NCBI RefSeq assembly: GCF_015477835.1 | Contig: NZ_JADLQN010000003.1 | Location: 248,001-312,000, forward strand | Length of the DNA stretch: 64,000 nucleotides | From: Nocardia higoensis | Lineage (GTDB): Bacteria > Actinomycetota > Actinomycetes > Mycobacteriales > Mycobacteriaceae | Direction: 5' to 3' | Shown here: one piece after another, positions 7,800 to 16,177 of the stretch | How the letters are laid out: each line of letters starts with the position of its first letter | Numbering within the stretch: the first letter of the stretch is position 1 | Translations under genes and position numbers: made by a program | The notes under the pieces: generated by a model | The model's database searches: none | Told to the model about the DNA's origin: nothing | Seen by the model: only the letters and a program-made list of their open reading frames with translations

Positions 7800-8969
7800 A
7801 TGAGAGACGCCGTCATCGTCGAAGCCGTCCGCACGCCGATCGGCAAGGGCAAGCCGAACGGGGCGCTGCACGATGTGCACGCCGTCGACCTGCTGGCGCA
7901 CAGCCTGCGCGAGATCGTGGCACGCAGCGGCATCGACCCCGTGCTGATCGACGACGTGATCGGCGGCGTGGTCGGGCAGGTCGGCGAGCAGGGCGCGAAT
8001 GTGACCCGGCGGGCCGCGCTCGCGGCCGGATATCCCGAATCGGTGCCCGCCACCACCGTCGACAGGCAGTGCGGCAGCAGCCAGCAGGCGATCCACTTCG
8101 CCGCGCAGGGCGTGATCGCCGGAGCCTACGAGATCGCGGTCGCGGCGGGGGTGGAGTCGATGGGTCGAATCCCCATGGGCGCGAACGTCGCCGGAGCGGG
8201 CGACATCTCCGGCGTCGGGTTCGCCGAGCGCTACCCCGACGGCCTGGTCCCGCAGGGCATCAGCGCCGAACTCATCGCAGCCCGCTGGGGGCTCAGCCGC
8301 ACCCGGCTCGACGAATTCGCCCTCACCAGCCACGACAAGGCCGCTCAGGCGACGAAGAACGGCCTGTTCACGGCGGAGCTGGCCCCGATCGCCGGCCTGA
8401 CCACCGACGAGGGCATCCGCCTCGGCAGCACGCTGGAAACGCTGGGCACGTTGCGGCCCGCCTACTACGACCCCACGATGGCGGCGCGTTTCCCCGAGAT
8501 CGACTGGCGCATCACCGCCGCGTCGGCCAGTCAGGTCAGCGACGGCAGCGCCGCGGTGCTGATCATGACGAGTGAGCGCGCCGCGCAACTGGGCCTGACG
8601 CCGTTGGCCCGGGTGCACAGCTTCGCCGTCGCGGGGGACGACCCGCTGCTCATGCTGACCGCCGTCATCCCCGCCACCCGAAAGGTGTTGCAGCGCGCTG
8701 GACTCCAGCTCTCCGACATCGATCTGATCGAGATCAACGAGGCGTTCTCCCCGGTGGTGCTGGCCTGGGCCGCCGATACCGGGGCGGATCTCGGCAAGGT
8801 CAACGTCCACGGCGGAGCCATCGCGCTCGGTCACCCGCTGGGTGCCTCGGGTGCGCGGTTGGCGACGACGCTGGTGCACGCGATGCGCGAGCGCGGTGCG
8901 CGGTACGGGTTGCAGACGATGTGCGAGGCGGGCGGGTTGGCGAACGCGACCGTGTTCGAACGGATCTGA
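7800..8969 (+). CDS. Acetyl-CoA C-acyltransferase (thiolase)
   Basis: A 389-residue thiolase with all three catalytic elements: nucleophile Cys91 in VDRQCGSSQ, His345 in GHPLGASG and Cys375 in MCEAGG. It would cleave 3-ketoacyl-CoA to acetyl-CoA and a shortened acyl-CoA, in fatty-acid or side-chain beta-oxidation. It stands alone without a hydratase/dehydrogenase partner and is probably regulated by the divergent HxlR protein. The start ATG follows GAAGGAG. The sequence cannot tell degradative (FadA-like) from biosynthetic thiolase. Confidence 0.88.
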   Translation: MRDAVIVEAVRTPIGKGKPNGALHDVHAVDLLAHSLREIVARSGIDPVLIDDVIGGVVGQVGEQGANVTRRAALAAGYPESVPATTVDRQCGSSQQAIHFAAQGVIAGAYEIAVAAGVESMGRIPMGANVAGAGDISGVGFAERYPDGLVPQGISAELIAARWGLSRTRLDEFALTSHDKAAQATKNGLFTAELAPIAGLTTDEGIRLGSTLETLGTLRPAYYDPTMAARFPEIDWRITAASASQVSDGSAAVLIMTSERAAQLGLTPLARVHSFAVAGDDPLLMLTAVIPATRKVLQRAGLQLSDIDLIEINEAFSPVVLAWAADTGADLGKVNVHGGAIALGHPLGASGARLATTLVHAMRERGARYGLQTMCEAGGLANATVFERI

Positions 8970-9006
8970 CGAGCTTCCTCGCCCGAACCGATTGCCTCCG
9001 GGACGA

Positions 9007-9048
9007 CGACGCGGGCCGTACCTTTCGCGAAAGGTACGGCCCGCGTCG
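9007..9048. terminator. Perfect 42-nt palindrome, bidirectional terminator
   Basis: The 21-bp arms match perfectly with no formal loop (centre 9027/9028). The arms contain GGGCCGTACC, as at 6289-6323. It lies 38 bp after the thiolase stop and 130 bp from the end of the converging corA gene, so it can terminate both. Confidence 0.75.
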
Positions 9049-9177
9049 ATGCCTGTCCGCGACAGCCCCGGCTTTACGGGGGTCGGCAGGCTGTACCTGA
9101 TCCCCTCGGCCACGTGCGGAGGCTCGGCCGCGCCGCTGTTGCGCGGTTGCGGAGTCCACGGGCTGAAGGCGCAGGAG

Positions 9178-10242
9178 TCAGAGCCAGCCGTTGCGGCGGA
9201 AGGCGGCGAACAGGCTCGCGCAGATCGCGAACATCGCCAGCAACACCATCGGGTAACCCCACTCATGGGTCAGCTCCGGCATGTGCTGGAAGTTCATGCC
9301 GTAGACGCCGGCGATCATGGTGGGCACCGCGGCGATCGCGACCAGCGCGCTGATCTTGCGCATATCGGTGTTCTGCTGCACGGTGATCTTGGTCAGCGAG
9401 GCGTTGACCAGCGCGGACAGCGCGTCGTCGACATCGGTGATGTGCTCGGCGGCGACGGTGTGGTGGTCGGCGACGTCGCGCAGATAGTGCCGGATCTCCT
9501 TCGGCAGACCGGAATCCGGCCTGGTCAGCGCCTGCAGCGGGGCCGCCAGCGGCAGTACCGCGCGGCGTAGTTCGACGATCTCGCGTTTGAGCTGGTAGAT
9601 GGGCTCGACGTGCATCCGGGCGCCCGGGGTGAAGACCTCTTCCTCCATCTCCTCGACGTCGTCCTCCACCGCCGCGGTGACCTCGAGATAGGTGTCCACG
9701 ATGTGATCGGCGATGGCGTGCAGCACCGCGCCCGGGCCGAGCGCCAGTCGTTCGGGGTCGGCCTCCAGGTTCGCGCGCACCGTCTTGAGCTGGGAGTGCG
9801 ACCCGTGGCGGACCGCGACCACGAAATCCGGTCCGACGAACGTCAGGATCTCGCCGGTCTTCACGATCTCGCTGACACTGTTCATGTCGTGCTCCACATA
9901 GGCGACCGTGCGCAGCACCACGACCATCACGTCGTCGTAGCGCTCCAGCTTCGGGCGCTGGCGCGCGACCAAGGCGTCCTCCACCGCCAACGGGTGCAGG
10001 CCGAACTCCTCGGCGATCTCGCCGAGCTGACGCTCGTCGGGTTCGTGCATCCCGATCCAGACGAACCCGCCCTCGGGCCCGCGCACCGCTGTCAACGCCT
10101 CGCTGTGGCTGAACCGCCCCGGCACCCGCCTGCCGTGCCGATAGACCGCGCAGTCCACGATCGCCCGCGCGGTGGGAACCGGGATCCGCGGCGGCCTCCC
10201 GCGCTGCGGTGCCGCCGCGTCCCGACCGTCCTGATTCGCCAC
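9178..10242 (-). CDS. corA: CorA-type magnesium/cobalt transporter
   Basis: A 354-residue CorA-family channel. The large N-terminal cytoplasmic domain is followed by a long charged helix (VEDDVEEMEEEVF), then the signature YGMNF in TM1 and the loop MPEL, then a second transmembrane helix ending in a basic tail (RRNGWL). This is the standard two-TM CorA layout for a pentameric divalent-cation channel in the inner membrane. The GTG start at 10242 has TAGGCT six bases upstream and no Shine-Dalgarno, which points to a leaderless message. It diverges from menC. Confidence 0.9.
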   Translation of the reverse strand: MANQDGRDAAAPQRGRPPRIPVPTARAIVDCAVYRHGRRVPGRFSHSEALTAVRGPEGGFVWIGMHEPDERQLGEIAEEFGLHPLAVEDALVARQRPKLERYDDVMVVVLRTVAYVEHDMNSVSEIVKTGEILTFVGPDFVVAVRHGSHSQLKTVRANLEADPERLALGPGAVLHAIADHIVDTYLEVTAAVEDDVEEMEEEVFTPGARMHVEPIYQLKREIVELRRAVLPLAAPLQALTRPDSGLPKEIRHYLRDVADHHTVAAEHITDVDDALSALVNASLTKITVQQNTDMRKISALVAIAAVPTMIAGVYGMNFQHMPELTHEWGYPMVLLAMFAICASLFAAFRRNGWL

Positions 10243-10248
10243 GGCCGC

Positions 10249-10254
10249 AGCCTA
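10249..10254 (-). promoter_or_regulatory. -10 element of corA
   Basis: On the minus strand TAGGCT stands six bases before the GTG start of corA, the leaderless spacing seen repeatedly here. Confidence 0.45.
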
Positions 10255-10322
10255 GCCGCACCGGCCCGCGCCCCGCCGAGGACGGATCGGGACGGTTGTG
10301 GCCGGTGGGTCCCCGTGCGACC

Positions 10323-10328
10323 TATCGT
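10323..10328 (+). promoter_or_regulatory. -10 element of menC
   Basis: TATCGT lies six bases before the menC ATG at 10335, with no ribosome-binding site between. This is a probable leaderless promoter. Confidence 0.45.
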
Positions 10329-10334
10329 GGCGGG

Positions 10335-11306
10335 ATGACCCTGCCCGCCGAGCCTGTCGTCTACGCGATCCCGATGCGCACCCGATTTCGCGGCATCACC
10401 GTGCGAGAAGGGATGGTGATTCCCGGTGCGCGGGGATGGGGCGACTTCTGCGCGTTCCCCGAGTACGACGACAGAGAGGCCGCCGGGTGGCTGGCCACGG
10501 CGCTGGAGCAGGCCGAGCAGGGCTGGCCGGAACCGGTGCGGGCATGGATCCCGGTGAACTGCATCGTGCCCGCCGTCGATGCGGAGCGGGCGCATCGGAT
10601 GGTGCTCGACTCCGGATGCCGGACGGCGAAGGTGAAGGTGGCCGACCACCCGGAGTCGTTGCCGGAGGATCTGGCGCGGGTGGCGGCGGTGCGGGACGCG
10701 CTCGGGGCCGACGGCGCGGTGCGGGTGGACGCCAACGCGGTGTGGGACGTGGACACCGCCGTCACGCACATCGTCGAGATCGACCGGGCCGCCGGTGGCT
10801 TGCAGTATGTCGAGCAGCCGTGCCGGACGGTGGAGGAACTGGCGGCGGTGCGCAGGAAGGTCGACGTGCCGATCGCCGCCGACGAGTCGATCCGGCGGGC
10901 GGAGGATCCGATGCGGGTGGCGGTCGCCGAGGCGGCTGACATCGCGGTGATCAAGTGCACCCCGCTGGGCGGGGTGCGGCGGGCGCTGCGGGTGGCCGAG
11001 GCGGCCGGGCTGCCGGTGGTGGTGTCCTCGGCGCTGGAGACGAGCATCGGACTCGGGGCGCAGCTCGCGCTCGCCGGTGCGCTGCCGGAGCTGGACTTCG
11101 CGTGCGGGCTCGGGACGGCCTCGCTGTTCGAGGGCGATCTGGTGACCGAGCCGCTGTTCCCGGCCGACGGATACCTGCCGGTGCCGCTGCGCCCGCGCGA
11201 TCCCGATCCGGCGCTGCTGGAGCGGTACCGCCAGCGCGATCCCGAGCGGGTCGCGTGGTGGCAGGACAGGTATCGCCGGGTCCGGGCACTGGTCGAGGCG
11301 GACTGA
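10335..11306 (+). CDS. menC: o-Succinylbenzoate synthase
   Basis: A 323-residue enolase-superfamily enzyme of the actinobacterial MenC type. It dehydrates SHCHC to o-succinylbenzoate in menaquinone synthesis. Visible residues are the lysine pair region AKVKVAD, the metal ligands in DANAVWD, the YVEQPCRTVEEL strand and AADES, and the second lysine in IKCTPLGG. An upstream in-frame extension exists, but the ATG at 10335 sits at the end of a leaderless promoter and begins like other MenC proteins. Other muconate-cycloisomerase-like roles are possible but less likely at this length. Confidence 0.85.
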   Translation: MTLPAEPVVYAIPMRTRFRGITVREGMVIPGARGWGDFCAFPEYDDREAAGWLATALEQAEQGWPEPVRAWIPVNCIVPAVDAERAHRMVLDSGCRTAKVKVADHPESLPEDLARVAAVRDALGADGAVRVDANAVWDVDTAVTHIVEIDRAAGGLQYVEQPCRTVEELAAVRRKVDVPIAADESIRRAEDPMRVAVAEAADIAVIKCTPLGGVRRALRVAEAAGLPVVVSSALETSIGLGAQLALAGALPELDFACGLGTASLFEGDLVTEPLFPADGYLPVPLRPRDPDPALLERYRQRDPERVAWWQDRYRRVRALVEAD

Positions 11307-11359
11307 CCGACCCCGACCGCAGCAGGCGGCGGCGACGGCCGGCACTCACGTCGACCGAG

Positions 11360-11998
11360 TCAGCCCCGCGCGTCTCCGCGCGAATCACGTTCTGCGGCGT
11401 CCAGTGCGGGTGCGAGCGTGGCAAGCGCCTCGCGGAGCAGATCGGGCAGTGATCGGGTCACCACGACGACACCCGCCGCACCGAGGGCGCCGGATGCGGG
11501 ACGCAGCCACGTCTCCAGCGCCACCCGAACCGCGGCCGCCACGGCCGCCGCGAGTACCCGGCCGATCTGCTCGTCGGCCCCCAGACGGCCGGAGATCGCC
11601 GCGGCGAGCGGCCTCTCGAGATCCCCGGCGGCCCGAAGGAAAGCGGCGCGCAGGACCGGCCGCGTGGTGAGCAGCAGCAATGCGTCGCGATGCCGCTCGC
11701 CGGGATCGGTGTACTGCGCGACGACCGCGTCGGTGACGGCATCGGCGAGCCGGACCTCCGGCGGCCGGGCCGCCACCTGTTCCGCGACACGGCTCTCCCG
11801 CTCACCGGTGACGGCGGCGACGATCGCCTGCTCACGACTGGAGAAGTAGTTGTTGTAGGTGCGCGGCGAGACTCCCGCCGCCGCCGCGATGTCCTCGACC
11901 CGGACGTTCTCCGGTCCGTGCTCCAGCGCGAGGCGGAGCGCCGCCGTGCGCAGCGCCTCCCTGGTGGCCTGCTTCTTGCGATCACGCAACCCCGTCAT
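11360..11998 (-). CDS. TetR-family transcriptional regulator
   Basis: A 212-residue regulator. It starts MTGLRDRKKQATREALRTAA and carries the TetR HTH with VEDIAAAAGVSPRTYNNYFSSREQAI near residues 32-57. The Ala-rich C-terminal ligand domain is typical of repressors of efflux or lipid genes. It faces the gene at 12100 across a spacer with two identical TGCGTNNACGCA palindromes, so autoregulation and control of that gene are likely. The start is ATG at 11998; an upstream extension would read through the operator. Confidence 0.85.
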   Translation of the reverse strand: MTGLRDRKKQATREALRTAALRLALEHGPENVRVEDIAAAAGVSPRTYNNYFSSREQAIVAAVTGERESRVAEQVAARPPEVRLADAVTDAVVAQYTDPGERHRDALLLLTTRPVLRAAFLRAAGDLERPLAAAISGRLGADEQIGRVLAAAVAAAVRVALETWLRPASGALGAAGVVVVTRSLPDLLREALATLAPALDAAERDSRGDARG

Positions 11999-12019
11999 GA
12001 GGCCAGCATGCCATAAAAG

Positions 12020-12047
12020 TGCGTTTACGCAATATTGCGTGCACGCA
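12020..12047. promoter_or_regulatory. Double TetR operator
   Basis: Two copies of the 12-bp palindrome TGCGTNNACGCA, at 12020-12031 and 12036-12047, sixteen bases apart centre to centre. Together they form a larger symmetric site around ACGCAATATTGCGT. They lie between the TetR start and the gene at 12100, as expected for cooperative binding of two dimers. Confidence 0.7.
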
Positions 12048-12099
12048 ATTTTTCTCGTACGGTGACCGCATCCCACACCACCACCGAACGGAGTTCGCC

Positions 12100-13128
12100 A
12101 TGCGAGCCAGGGGCATGACCTACGACACCGGCCTGCTGCGCAACGGCCACACCTCACATCCCGCCTTCGATCCCGTGACGGTGCGGCGCGAGCTGCGGAT
12201 CATCCGTGACGATCTGCACTGCACGGCCGTGCAGATCATCGGCGGCGACGCGGACCGGCTCGAGCAGGCCGCTCGTCACGCCGCCGAACTCGGGCTCGAG
12301 GTGTGGTTCACGCCGTATCCGCTGGAACTGACCGTCGAGCAGATGCGCGAACTCTTCCTCGACTGCGCCGAGCGCGCCGAACGGCTGCGCGTGGGGGGAG
12401 CGAACGTGGTGTTCGTCGCCGGGAGCGAGCACTCGGTGATGAACCAGGGTTTCGTCGACGGCGGCAGCATCACGGAGCGAGTCGACCGACTGCTGGGCGA
12501 CCCGGTCGCGCGGCACCGTCGCATCGCGGAGGCCTCCGACCGGGTGAACGCCTTCCTACGGACAGCGATACCGGAGATCAGAGCGCGGTTCGCGGGACCG
12601 GTCACCTACGCCGCCATCCCGTTCGAGCACATCGATCCGGCCCTGCTCGACATCGTCACGGTCGAACTCATCCGCTCCGCCGAGGTCGCCGATCGGTTCC
12701 GCGACGGGGTCCGCGCGCTGGTGGCGCAGGGCAAGCCGGTCGCGATCACCGGATTCGGCGCGGCCACCTGGCGCGGCGCGGGCGACGTGGCGCCGCGCAG
12801 CATGGAGATCGTGGAGTACGGCGAGCGCGGAGAACCGCTACGGCTCGACAGCGTCTACGAACGCGACGAGGAGGGCCAGGCGAAATATCTGCGCGAGGTG
12901 CTGGAGATCTTCGACGACGAAGGCGTCGACAGCACCTTCGTCTTCCTCTTCGCGCTGCACAGCCACCCGCATCGCCCGGACGGGGACCCGCGCGAGGACC
13001 TCGACATCGCCAGCTTCGGCATCGTCGCACCGCTGGAGGGACGACGGGGCAGCACCTACCCGGACATGCCGTGGGAACCCAAAGCGGCGTTCGCGGCGGT
13101 CGCCGAGAGCTACCGGCCTGCCTCATGA
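12100..13128 (+). CDS. TIM-barrel-like protein under TetR control
   Basis: A 342-residue soluble protein that starts MRARGMTYDTGLLRNGHTS and follows ACGGAG. Alternating strands and helices suggest a glycosidase-like TIM barrel: AVQIIGGDADRLEQAARHAAELGLEVWFTPYPLE, then VVFVAGSEHS, ITGFGAATWRGAGD and a STFVFLFALHSHPHRP strand near the end with DIASFGIV. Conserved acids and histidines at strand ends would suit an active site. I do not know the substrate. Some relatives carry an abortive-phage-infection label in annotations, which I cannot support from sequence. Confidence 0.6.
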   Translation: MRARGMTYDTGLLRNGHTSHPAFDPVTVRRELRIIRDDLHCTAVQIIGGDADRLEQAARHAAELGLEVWFTPYPLELTVEQMRELFLDCAERAERLRVGGANVVFVAGSEHSVMNQGFVDGGSITERVDRLLGDPVARHRRIAEASDRVNAFLRTAIPEIRARFAGPVTYAAIPFEHIDPALLDIVTVELIRSAEVADRFRDGVRALVAQGKPVAITGFGAATWRGAGDVAPRSMEIVEYGERGEPLRLDSVYERDEEGQAKYLREVLEIFDDEGVDSTFVFLFALHSHPHRPDGDPREDLDIASFGIVAPLEGRRGSTYPDMPWEPKAAFAAVAESYRPAS

Positions 13129-13155
13129 CTCGAGGCCGGCCGCCATCTGCCGCCG

Positions 13156-13686
13156 CTAACCGATCCGCACCCCGCAACCCAGCATGGTCGCGCGCAACAG
13201 GAGAGCGGCTTCGGGGCCGATGACGCCGTCGACCACTTCCAGGTAGCGGGAACAGAATTCGGGACCGTGCGGGGGCGCGGCATCCGCTTCGGGGGCGAGG
13301 TGGTGGGCCAGTTCGTGCAGGACGACGAGTTCGCGCAGCGCCCAGGCCGTGCCGCCGGTGTGCAGGGGGACCGCGAGCACCGCGCCTGCCGGGTCGTAGT
13401 GGGCGGCGGCGCTCCCCGCCCGGGAACGCACCCGGATGGGCGCGCACGCGCGATCCCATTGTGCGCGAACCCAGTTCAGCGCCAGCACGCGATCGACGTA
13501 GGTCTGCACGGATTCGACCGAGGCGAAGCGGCGCTCGACGGGCAGGGTCAGCAGGGAACCGTGGAATTCGACGGTGCGGTGGCCGACTTCGTCCGCCCGG
13601 TCGAACATGCCACGCACCAACTGTTCGGCGTCGTAGACCCTGGCGCGCTGAGCGTCACGTGCGGGCACGATGCCGGGCCCCCTCAT
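13156..13686 (-). CDS. TIGR04338-type metallohydrolase
   Basis: A 176-residue protein with the zinc-protease-like motif LHELAHHL near residue 125, followed by PPHGPEFCSRYLEVVDGVIGPEAALLLR. This fits the actinobacterial metallohydrolase family TIGR04338, which commonly neighbours a DUF2786 gene, as here. A GTG six codons downstream is an alternative start. Substrate unknown. Probably transcribed with the DUF2786 gene, 66 bp away. Confidence 0.75.
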   Translation of the reverse strand: MRGPGIVPARDAQRARVYDAEQLVRGMFDRADEVGHRTVEFHGSLLTLPVERRFASVESVQTYVDRVLALNWVRAQWDRACAPIRVRSRAGSAAAHYDPAGAVLAVPLHTGGTAWALRELVVLHELAHHLAPEADAAPPHGPEFCSRYLEVVDGVIGPEAALLLRATMLGCGVRIG

Positions 13687-13752
13687 CGCCGCCGGATTCC
13701 ACGCTCGGACGGGAATGCGCTCCCGGCACGGACACCGCCGCGGACGCGAGCC

Positions 13753-14625
13753 TCATTCGCCCGCCCCACCGCCCGGCGCCAATTCGCCCCGGGCGGCGCC
13801 CAGTTCCGGGGACAGACCCAGGCGCGCCACCCGGCCCGCCCGGTCACCGGCCTGCCTGGCGGCGGCCGAGTGCCCGGTGGAGGCCGCGGGGCCGCGCCAG
13901 GTGCCGCGCGCTTCGGATGTGCGGCTGTAGAAGTCGACGAGTTCGACCTCTTTGTTCCGCAACGCGACCGCCGTGCCGACGGACGTCGACACGTCTGCTC
14001 CCGCGACGGTATCGGCTTCGAGAGCTTCGGCTTCGACGGACGACTTGACCTCGGCCAGCCTGCGCCCGATCCGCGCGGCGAAGGCCATCTGGAAGTTCAG
14101 CCGGGCGGTCACCGCGGCGGCGGGGGCGCGGACCCGGCGACGAACGACGGCGCCGTGCCGTCGCTCGGTGACGATCTTGTCCACCGTCGCCTCCCGGTAG
14201 GCGCCGGACTTGATGTAGTGGTCGCCCGCGCGCACCATCTGCACCAGCAGGCTCGTGTAGAGCGCCTCGCACAAGTCGATGTCGGCGGCGAACCCGTAGG
14301 CGTACACCTGGGTGGAGGTGCGGGCGACATCGCAGCGCACATCGTTGGCGTGTGCGATCGCGACGAACAACTGGACGTAGGTACGCAGCCCTTTGCGGCC
14401 GGGCTCACCGATGGGGATGATCCGCTGTACCGGGGTCACCCTGCGTTCTCGTCCGGCGACGTGCGCGCGAGCCACCGCGAGGTCGATGGACGAGCGGGTC
14501 GCCAGCCGCTGCGCGGCGGCCAGGAATGCCTCGGCCTCGTGCTCGTTGTCGGTGGCCTCGGCCTTGCGCAGCAACCCGCCGATGCGGGTCAGCATCCGCT
14601 CGGGAACCTGGTTCGGCGCACTCAT
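13753..14625 (-). CDS. DUF2786 domain protein
   Basis: A 290-residue protein whose N-terminus (MLTRIGGLLRKAEATDNEHEAEAFLAAAQRLATR) is the DUF2786 helical domain. The middle part is a mixed domain with AIAHANDVRCDVAR and YGFAADIDLCEALYTSLLVQM, and the C-terminus is polar and Gly/Ala-rich. The function is unknown. Pairing with the metallohydrolase downstream is conserved in actinobacteria. The start has no Shine-Dalgarno; TAGGCT lies eight bases upstream. Confidence 0.78.
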   Translation of the reverse strand: MSAPNQVPERMLTRIGGLLRKAEATDNEHEAEAFLAAAQRLATRSSIDLAVARAHVAGRERRVTPVQRIIPIGEPGRKGLRTYVQLFVAIAHANDVRCDVARTSTQVYAYGFAADIDLCEALYTSLLVQMVRAGDHYIKSGAYREATVDKIVTERRHGAVVRRRVRAPAAAVTARLNFQMAFAARIGRRLAEVKSSVEAEALEADTVAGADVSTSVGTAVALRNKEVELVDFYSRTSEARGTWRGPAASTGHSAAARQAGDRAGRVARLGLSPELGAARGELAPGGGAGE

Positions 14626-14633
14626 CGCGAGTC

Positions 14634-14639
14634 AGCCTA
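14634..14639 (-). promoter_or_regulatory. -10 element of the DUF2786 gene
   Basis: TAGGCT on the minus strand, eight bases before the ATG at 14625. It is another probable leaderless promoter. Confidence 0.4.
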
Positions 14640-14828
14640 GCCACGGCGGCTCGCCCGTCGATCCGGCAGCCCGACCACGGCGGGCCACCCGGCCGGGGGC
14701 GAACGATTCCCGAGCATGATCGGACGCGGCCGGTCGACACCATGTATCTTGCGTGATGCACCGGCCTCGGTGTGCTGCCGCTCACGTGGCAACCCGCAGA
14801 CGTCGTAAATCTTTGGAGTGTGTCCGCG

Positions 14829-16130
14829 ATGGCTTGGAAAAAGGTGTCGTCCCTACGTTCATCGGTCGTACCGCGCGCCGCGATGGTGGCCGCCTCGGCC
14901 GCGCTGCTGACGGCCACCTTCGCCACCGCCTGCTCGACCGACGGCGGCGGCAACCCCACCACCGAGAACCTCGAGGGCCGCGGCCCGATCACCTACGTCG
15001 AGGGCAAGGACACCACCGAGACCGGCGTGGTTAAGCAGCTCATCGAGCGCTGGAACGCCTCGCACCCGGACGAGCAGGTGACGTTCAAGGAGCAGTCCAA
15101 CGACGCCTCCCAGCAGTACGACGACCTGGTCGAGCACATGCGCTCCCAGCAGTCCGACTACGACGTGATCGCCCTGGACGTGCCGTGGACCGCGGAGTTC
15201 GCCGCCAAGGGCTGGATCCAGCCGCTGAAGGACTCCTTCTCGCTCGACACCTCGACGCTGCTGTCGCCGACGGTCGCCAGCGCCACCTACAACAACACCC
15301 TCTACGCCGCGCCGCGCAACACCAACGGCGGCCTGTTGTTCTACCGCACCGACCTGGTCCCGGCGCCGCCCAAGACCTGGGGCGAGATGCTCGGTCAGTG
15401 CCAGATCGCCCGTGACAACGGCATCGGCTGCTACGCCGGTCAATTCGCGCCCTACGAGGGCCTGACGGTGAACACCTCCGAGGTCATCAACGCCTTCGGC
15501 GGCACCTTCGTCGGCTCCGACGGCAAGACCGCCACCGTGGACAGCCCGCAGGCCCGCGCCGGCCTGACCACCCTGGTCGACGCCTACAACAACGGCGACA
15601 TCCCGAAGGAAGCCATCACCTTCAAGGAGCCCGAGTCGGCCAACGCCTTCACCCAGGGCAACCTGATGTTCCTGCGCGGCTGGCCGTCCACGTTCGGTGA
15701 CGCGGGCGCGGAGTCCTCGCTGGTGAAGGACAAGTTCGGGGTCGCGCCGCTGCCCGGCGAGAACGGCGTCGGCGCCTCCACCCTGGGCGGCTACAACGCC
15801 GCGATCAGCTCGTTCTCCAAGAACAAGGCCACCGCGCTGGACTTCCTGCGGTTCCTGATCAGCGAGGACGCGCAGCACATCATCGCCTCGGGCGCGCTGC
15901 CCTCGGTGCGCGCCTCGCTCTACGACGAGCCCGCCCTGATCGCCAAGATGCCGTACCTGCCCGCGCTCAAGGAATCCATCGCCGGCGCCGTGCCGCGCCC
16001 GGTGACCCCGTTCTATCCGGCGGTGTCCAAGGCCATCCAAGACAACGCCTATGCTGCCCTGACCGGAGCCAAGTCCGTCGACGACGCCATCGTCGGCATG
16101 CAGAAGGGCATCGAGACCGCCGGTTCGTAG
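14829..16130 (+). CDS. lpqY: LpqY-type sugar-binding lipoprotein
   Basis: A 433-residue extracytoplasmic solute-binding protein. It has a basic start (MAWKKVSSLRSS), a hydrophobic signal and a lipobox ending FATAC (Cys35). Matches to the trehalose-binding LpqY pattern include VIALDVPWTAEFAAKGW and ASGALPSVRASLYDEP. In mycobacteria LpqY-SugABC recycles trehalose released during mycolate transfer. It heads a lpqY-sugA-sugB operon. The ATG at 14829 follows GGAG by ten bases; longer in-frame starts lack the right signal-peptide shape. Specificity for trehalose is inferred. Confidence 0.82.
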   Translation: MAWKKVSSLRSSVVPRAAMVAASAALLTATFATACSTDGGGNPTTENLEGRGPITYVEGKDTTETGVVKQLIERWNASHPDEQVTFKEQSNDASQQYDDLVEHMRSQQSDYDVIALDVPWTAEFAAKGWIQPLKDSFSLDTSTLLSPTVASATYNNTLYAAPRNTNGGLLFYRTDLVPAPPKTWGEMLGQCQIARDNGIGCYAGQFAPYEGLTVNTSEVINAFGGTFVGSDGKTATVDSPQARAGLTTLVDAYNNGDIPKEAITFKEPESANAFTQGNLMFLRGWPSTFGDAGAESSLVKDKFGVAPLPGENGVGASTLGGYNAAISSFSKNKATALDFLRFLISEDAQHIIASGALPSVRASLYDEPALIAKMPYLPALKESIAGAVPRPVTPFYPAVSKAIQDNAYAALTGAKSVDDAIVGMQKGIETAGS

Positions 16131-16177
16131 GCGGTAACGCGCACCGGACCCGACCAACCCGTAGGAGAGAGATAACG

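Noticed and set aside
13267..14640. A plus-strand frame across the metallohydrolase and DUF2786 genes
   Set aside because: It is antisense to two motif-bearing genes (HELAHH and DUF2786) and has low-complexity Gly/Arg/Val sequence.
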